Source: Cruorifilaria tuberocauda (lineage: Eukaryota; Nematoda; Chromadorea; Rhabditida; Onchocercidae). Taken from it: 64,000 nt of DNA. Location of the stretch: NCBI GenBank assembly GCA_013365365.1, contig JABVXU010000238.1:1-64000 (forward strand), given 5' to 3'. Made by a program: the position numbers and the translations under genes. This document shows, piece after piece, positions 58,004 to 64,000 of this stretch (its first letter is position 1; each line of letters opens with the position of its first letter). The notes under the pieces were generated by a model. It was not told the DNA's origin, did no database searches, and saw only the letters and a program-made list of their open reading frames with translations.

Positions 58004-58955
58004 GATGAATTTCGGGCGATCAAGCGATAAAGTCTAGAACGTACGTAGACGACCTATAGAAGTATTAAAACTGCATTAAAATGCAACCGAACACCATCAT
58101 CTCCTTTATATTCTTTTCATGGAACATTCATATATACCTCTACAAAAAATTTACAAGATATAACATTTTTATTCCGGATCTTAGTTGAGTTAATCTTAGT
58201 AACAGATGGTAGTAGATGATGATGCAAAGGTAATCCATTCATGAAAATTAAAATGATAGATAAGTAATTCGTTAGCATACTACTGTCCCATGGCTTGTTG
58301 GAAGGGCTTTGGACATTTCGTATTTTGACTATCAAAATCATCTACGAAAATTCTTTAGACACACGATACATCTATTTGAGTGATAAATGGTAAGTACAAA
58401 GGTAGTCCATGCATAAAAGGAATCACCCGTTCTCTACTCAAATGTATGGCTCTTATAACTTATTACTACAACTGTTTTGTCTGTAATAACTTTTGTTAGC
58501 TTAAAAAGGTTCATCGCAATGATAAACATGATCGGCTTCGTCAGTAACAATTAGTGAAAATTTAAAACACAATTGTTGTGGAAAAGCAATGCGTTAATTT
58601 TCGATGGAAATATGCACCAAATTTTCAATTGACGTAAAAAGTAAAAACTCATGGGGAAATCTGAAAACAAGCTCATTTAGATAATCCATAAATTGTTATC
58701 ACTGCATACTTTTCGCCATTTTCAGCCATGATGTAACTTCTTGTAGCATAATCACTGCAGCATAATCGTCTTTATTATATTTCAGGCTTTTTTAAGCTTA
58801 AAAAACAAACAAGTAAACGAAAAAAGGAGAGACCATTATCCTTAAATTTATCCTACATATAATAAATTTGAAATTATGATTTTTACGATGGATATGAATC
58901 TGAAAAAAGTACTTGACAGAGCGCCAAAGTATGAATTGTTGGTTATAAAAGGAGC

Positions 58956-58995
58956 AATTATATGAGTCTATTGGTTTACAGAGACTCATATAATT
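58956..58995. repeat. Perfect 14-bp inverted repeat
   Basis: AATTATATGAGTCT (58956-58969) and its exact reverse complement (58982-58995) flank a 12-nt loop. It is in intergenic sequence with no coding context. It could be a hairpin or a small element terminus. Confidence 0.8.
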
Positions 58996-59929
58996 CTATT
59001 TTATGCTAAAATTTGTTATAAATGTAGCAGTTTTTCAATTAAATAAATAGACTTAATATCATTCACAGTAATACTAAATGTTTATTGGCAAAAAGCTGAA
59101 ACTTCGAAAGCTTCAAAGCAGTTATGAAAATGTGTTGACCAAGAATTTATTGGACGATCCAAACAAAGGAGAAAGAACTGAACTGAATAATGAACATATT
59201 GAAAGCTCATTTGACGTACAATGAAGTGATGCATTGCGCTTAGTGATCAAACACTCTTGAATATAGACGAATGAATGGAAGAGAAATATTAAAGTAAAAG
59301 GAGAAGAAAGATTGGCGGGTAATTCGTAGTCAAATTAGTCAAATTTCTTTATATAGTTTAATAAGTGCATGAGCGTTGCTAGGGGACGACATAATCCAAG
59401 TGCGTGATTATCCTGAAGAGAGCGCAAGCAGCTCATTTTTTCACTATTTCATCACCTGATCGGATATTGTCTCCTCGGCATAATAAGTACTTTCTTTCAT
59501 CAAGGAGACGTCTTTTTCTAATTTGACTGTGCATAAAAAATAAAGTGAGCTAAAAGGGAAGCAATGACATTATAGACTGCTTAACTTTTAGGAATAAAAG
59601 TAGGCACCTACAGAGAAAGACAGAAAGCGAGTAATGAGAGAAAAGAGAAGTTTCATGCTTGAGATATCTTCTAATTAATTTTCCTGTTTAACATTCACCT
59701 ACTACCTTTCAGAGAATATCCTTATTTAAGTTTGACTATGCCCATGAAAATATTCTTATCAAGTATTATCGATATAATCATCATGCCTTCTACCAAATGC
59801 ATATGGCATCGTCACTTATTTGGCACTTGCAGGGTAGTATGCAGTCCTTAGTCGCGGTTTTAATTGTTGTTGCATTTTCAGCCAATCCAGATAATTGTTT
59901 AAATTTGTTGATGTTCTTTTCTTGTCACA

Positions 59930-60905
59930 GAAAGATTTATTCTTATAATAATCATTGGATGAACATCTTACTGGAAATCGATTTCGCTGAAAATAAGACC
60001 ATATATTCGACCTTACAAGTTTGGTCTATACGATAACTATGACGTATGTTGAAAAATTGGTTGTAAATTATCTATTGTCATGTGGACAGAGCGTTTTGGA
60101 TGCACTGTTCTCACATATTTAGGATGGGTTTTTGTTGCTCCAGATTTTTTTTTCCTCTAGAAATTCAGGTAATTAAATCATGATTGATATATCCGTTTTC
60201 AAGTACTTTTGGTTGCTGTAAAACTGTATGTCGATATCTCTTTCAAAATTTTCCAGTTCAGATGCTATTATTCATGTCGATCGCAGTGAATAAACTTGAC
60301 TCTTCGCTTTGACTTATTTTTTCTTAAGTTCATTAGATATTGGCGGATGATGGTGATGAATCACTTCACCAGGATGAAGTGATATTACTGAAAGTATTTC
60401 GATGGATGTACTTTGGAGACTCATTTTTTTGCTTGGTTAATGCACGATTTTCTGGAGTTAACAGTGGAAGCAAGGGGAAAGCGACATCAATTATGGAGCA
60501 TACTTTTGACACTTGTTGCAAATGCATACAATATGCCTGTAGCAACACGCGGAGTTTCCACTTATATTGTTAGCTGCTTAGCTGAATATTTTCAGGATAT
60601 AGGACTTAACGTCTCGATGCTGATTATGCATCATGTTGGACTGAAGCACTTCCAAAAATTTCTGGCAGTTCTTTGATTTGTAATCATTTTAGAACTATTT
60701 CATGCTGAAAATTTCAAATATTTTCTTACAGAAATTCATGTTACCCGAAAATTTTCAAATTGTCAAAATCACTTTGCAGGATGTTTAGGTGAAATGTCAA
60801 CTGATTGCGATTCCCCGGCCTATTTAGCTGAATGGAAATTTAGCTCAGCTTCATTCTATTAAGGAGCAGGAAGAGTTAGGTGTTTAGGAGGATCAAATAA
60901 GTTAA
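59930..60905 (+). pseudogene. Decayed copy of the V-ATPase catalytic subunit A gene
   Basis: Colinear pieces of V-ATPase subunit A are readable across three frames. LEIDFAENKTIYSTLQVW lies at about 59971-60024 (intact proteins read LELEFDG-KTKYTMLQVW). VEKLVVNYLLSCGQSVLDAL lies at 60048-60107, then FSHI and a TAG at 60120 in place of the FPCVQGG region. SDAIIHV...E lies at 60258-60290, ending in TAA. HDFLELTVEARGKR, NAYNMPVATRG and CLAEYFQDIGLNVSM lie at 60443-60630, GCLGEMSTDCDSPAYL at about 60779-60826 and GAGRVRCLGG at about 60858-60890 after an in-frame TAA. The ATP-binding P-loop (GAFGCGKT in intact proteins) cannot be found. Stops and frameshifts rule out a working product. Former introns seem to remain at about 60294-60430 and 60640-60779, so this is a decayed duplicate of an intron-containing gene, not a retrocopy. 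Confidence 0.85.
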
Positions 60906-61832
60906 GAATCCGTTATGATCTGTTATGTAGAAACGTAACTCTTATCATTTATTGAAAAAGAATGATATTTTTTCGAATTAATATGGTTCAATCGGTCTTG
61001 AATAGTGTTGCGTTTACATTAACTTTTCTGATGCTTAATTGTGAATGACGGAAAACTTATTGTATGTTTGTTCACCTTGTTTTTTAAATATTTTTTTTGT
61101 TTGGTGGAACAAAATTTTAATTTCACGTGAACGATTGAATGCTTACCTACTATTATTCGTATGCATTAACTCATGAGTTTCCCGACCATGAAGGAAAATT
61201 TTTACAAATCGTTCTAATTTTTATAATGTTGTTACTTATTCCAGAATATCTCCACTGAATGGTAGCTTTGAGATCCGGTTGTATCAGCAACATCAGGTAT
61301 TGTTAGGGACTCAACTGAATAAAACTCAACTGAAATACTTTTCTTCAATTAATTGTCTTATCTCCTAAAGATTGGTACTAACTACTATTCATTCAATTCT
61401 AGCATTCTTACAATTGTTAAATCTGAAATAATTTTTAACTTACCTCACAGATATGTTATGTGTGATTGCTCTAATGAATATATATATATATATATGTTAT
61501 TCTTCCGGAAATGAGCCAGAGCTGTTACATAATTTTTGTTTTCAAATGCGCGTATTTCTCTGTAACAATTATAAACGACTGAAACTGTGAACAGTTAATT
61601 CGTTAACATGTGGCAAATTAGAATGTCGTGTCGCTTCCGAAATGCTATATTCTTGTGTTGGTCGTTGCCGTCGGTGACGTTTGAACAAATGTGCGGTCAT
61701 CGACAAACACAGACACTGAAACAGGTTAGAATATTGCGATTTTGAATATCATTATCATAGATGTCAAAGAACAAATAAATGTTTTTGTATGGTTTTTACA
61801 ATTTTGCTCAGTTTGAGATAAAAAAGGATAAG
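60906..61832. other. Intergenic, with a short (AT)9 microsatellite
   Basis: AT-rich spacer between the V-ATPase relic and the 3' end of the membrane-protein gene. (AT)9 lies at 61478-61495. No gene or RNA seen. Confidence 0.5.
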
Positions 61833-62858
61833 TTAAATAGTTGTAACCTGGTCACTATCATTCATGTATACTACGTATTTGTACCACGCGATATTGAAGG
61901 CAAGAGCGAAACCGCAAATAATCGAAGTTAGAGCAAATCCAAGAATGACTGCAATTGTTATAGCAAGCGTAGTCCATGGAACCTGCTTCTGTATACTTTT
62001 TAATTGATTTGATGTTATTAAAGCATTTAATTGAATTTATATGTAATTATATCGTATCTTGCTGGTTATCATAAAGTGAAAAGTTGTGGAAAAAATGTGA
62101 TTAAGCTTACATGATATACGAAAAGTATGGAGGCGAAGAGAGCATGAATAATGGTATAAATCATGGCAACGGTTAGGAACACAGAATTCATGATGATTAA
62201 ATCCAGACTTTCGAGTTTGATTGATGCTAATAATGAGATAAGCGAAAGTAGCCATAGAATGCACATTCCTTTGAAAAAATTACTATTCTGTAGTTTATGG
62301 ATTTCTCTGACCAAAGAATTTAATTCTAGAAAAATTTCTACCAGTATAAACGCCTGTAGATATCTGTATCAATTCAGTAAGGTCTAGATGAAATCTAGTT
62401 TCACCAGTTGTCTCTTTTCCATTTATGTCTGAAGTGAGATTTCCATCCCAAATGATTTTTTCTGTCAGGTTCGTGTATTTGCTTACTTCTGTTGCATTCG
62501 TCTGCAAAAATGAGTTTCAAAGATTTTTTATCATAGAAATTGATAAAGTTGAGAGCAAGGAAAGGAACGGAGAGATCTCGTTTAGAAGGTGTGAGTACGA
62601 GTACTAAGTTTATTGGCTAGGCACCTCACGAACCGTTATTATATTGATAAGTGTCGTCAAATGTGTTGCTTCAGGTTGTTTTGATTGTTGCTTGATGTTT
62701 CTGGTCATATTTATATGGTTGAGATGAAGTATCAGATGTAGCGTCAGGACTGCACTCATTACCAGACCAATAAGTTGTATGCAAAGACTTGAAATTCCAG
62801 TATGTCGGGCCGGTATTTGACATAAGCGGGTCATTACTGAATTATTTAGCGGCATCAT
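61833..62858 (-). CDS. Four-helix membrane protein, 233 aa, four exons, unrecognised
   Basis: Exons (minus): 62858-62625, 62501-62342, 62268-62111, 61982-61833; phases agree and the frame ends with TAA. Hydrophobic segments lie at about 22-46 (SLCIQLIGLVMSAVLTLHLI), 132-150 (MCILWLLSLISLLAS), 158-183 and 188-211 (LAITIAVILGFALTSIICGF). The 85-residue loop between segments 1 and 2 has N-glycosylation sequons at N50, N80, N89 and N99, so it should be extracellular or lumenal. The CCG and large cysteine loop of true tetraspanins are absent, so it is a tetraspan-like protein of unknown family, perhaps nematode-specific. Exon 1 could end three codons earlier (ACG|GTTCGT) without changing phase. 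The exon 3 acceptor is TTTTCAAAG. An AATTTAG acceptor 15 bases upstream of the ATG may be a trans-splice site. Confidence 0.72.
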
Positions 62859-62874
62859 TCTCGACCATCATCCC

Positions 62875-64000
62875 TAAATTTTTTAAGTTTCCGATGTTAT
62901 GTTATTATGTGTCACAAAAAGGGCCTGCAAACATGGTAAAAGAACCGCTATGGGTCCTTCCGTAGAAATGAATAATAGGACCAAAGTAATATGTATGTTT
63001 TCTAGAATTTGTTGAGTATAACTATTGATTAAATCTGTTAATGTTGTGTTTAACTGATCTTTATTTATATTGGCTTTACCAAAAAAAGACACTAAACTTG
63101 TGTCTTGACACTTATGAAATTACGACATCGAGAAACGATATGCCATTTTCCATTATCATATCTGCATTTATTAATGATTTGACTGGTAGAAATGTATAAC
63201 ATTCAAAACAATGAATAGATTCCTTCAGTTATGCTGATTGCTTGAGTCATCTAACAATTACTTGAAAAGCTGATAAAGAAAGTAAGAAGGTGTGTCAATC
63301 ACATATTGATTTTAAAAACTTCACCATCATCTTCTCCATTACTAGAACAAATCATGACAGCAAATATGACTAGACTCCTTACAATTCATTTTCTCCATTT
63401 TTGTTCTCTAATTTTCATGCATTTGCAGCTTTGGCTTCATTCAACTTTCACAAAGTAAATACGGATTTCCTATCTATCACATTGCAATTTTCTGTAATCT
63501 TCCAGATGTAGGGTTAGGTTTTTTCTTTCGGTCTTACTTATCTCTCCTTAATTCTTGCGGAACCGATAATTTTTGGAGATATAGATTCTACAAAAATTGT
63601 CATTAAGTAACCAACTCAAAAATAACATAATGGAGCTCATGGATCATTCTTCATCAGCCCATAATGGCATATTAAAAGATCGTGTGAGAAAATAAATTAT
63701 TAGTTGTCAAATTACAATAATTACACAAATAAAGTTTTCAGAGGTTCTATAAGAAAAAGAAGTGAAAACATGTCTTAAAAAGATGAATTGTAGAAAATTG
63801 GTGGAAAGAAAACAGTAACAAGATATAAGCGAGATATAAAATATAAAAAGATAGGAATAGTTCTTTTGATCGGGTTACCCTTAGCAACGATTTCTAAGAC
63901 TGAACTATCTCTTTTTCTCAGTTAACATTAGATGCCTTAGGTTTTCTACATTTTGTTCATGGCCTCCATAAATTGTGGATTTCTACTGTATGATGCTACT
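62875..64000. other. Upstream of the membrane-protein gene, no supported gene
   Basis: AT-rich. One minus-strand open frame (62883-63092) translates to a hydrophobic stretch (ITLVLLFISTEGPIAVLLPC) that could be a membrane-protein exon or relic, but it lacks an ATG at its start and splice partners. The last 900 bases show nothing I can support. Confidence 0.4.

Larger units (their letters stand above)
57953..59929. other. Upstream region of the coiled-coil gene, with repeats
   Basis: AT-rich. It holds three TGATCAGT units close to the gene start (57978-58003), an imperfect repeat of CAAAGGTAATCCATTCAT-like sequence near 58225 and 58395, and a perfect 14-bp inverted repeat at 58956-58995. A 48-codon ATG ORF at 59078-59224 is mostly polar and is not supported. 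No other gene seen. Confidence 0.45.

Noticed and set aside
59797..59930. Match of this part to the V-ATPase A P-loop region
   Set aside because: The apparent LQG...ISQS similarity is out of order with the clear colinear blocks and is weak; the relic is taken to start near 59930.

Overview
The window is an AT-rich animal nuclear sequence. Genes are split by many short introns with nematode-like splice sites (TTTCAG or TTTTAG acceptors), and several start codons lie just downstream of an orphan 3' splice site, as expected for spliced-leader trans-splicing. A cuticle collagen with a Col_cuticle_N-type start, a CPG4-like secreted protein and an UNC-44-like giant ankyrin exon point to a nematode. 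The AT content and gene style fit a spirurid/filarial worm, but that is inference and the species cannot be read from the sequence.

Layout, left to right. 1-8259 (+): the 3' part of a giant neuronal-type ankyrin gene, almost all one exon. 10325-13541 (-): a complete six-exon cuticle collagen. 13542-20774: a gene-poor stretch. 20775-22031 (+): a decayed nuclear hormone receptor. 24219-25815 (-): complete seven-exon proteasome subunit alpha-5. 27102-34269 (+): an 18-exon RCC1-repeat protein resembling GLO-4/RPGR. 35033-35877 (+): a probable four-exon gene for a small secreted cysteine-containing protein. 37443-37673 (+): a one-exon signal-peptide ORF. 38021-39740 (+): complete seven-exon purine nucleoside phosphorylase. 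42705-48423 (+): an MLCK/titin-family kinase with a long charged tail. 49671-51863 (+): a nine-exon secreted protein with a CPG4-like cysteine pattern. 54017-57952 (-): a ten-exon coiled-coil protein. About 59930-60905 (+): a decayed copy of the V-ATPase catalytic subunit A gene. 61833-62858 (-): a four-exon, four-helix membrane protein. The right end has no gene I can support.

I rebuilt the exon structures by hand. For each complete gene the phases at every junction agree and the total length matches the family where one is known (alpha-5 248 aa, PNP 295 aa, GLO-4-like 1347 aa, collagen 408 aa). The genes look like an ordinary mixture of housekeeping, cuticle, cytoskeletal and secreted functions, with no operon-like tight spacing. 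No CRISPR array, tRNA, rRNA or intact transposon was seen.

The most notable items are two degenerate gene copies (nuclear receptor and V-ATPase A), the unrecognised spliced secreted gene at 35 kb, a repeated SLxEFExxE motif near the C terminus of the ankyrin, and a 32-bp near-perfect hairpin inside a kinase intron. I found no convincing undescribed multi-gene system.
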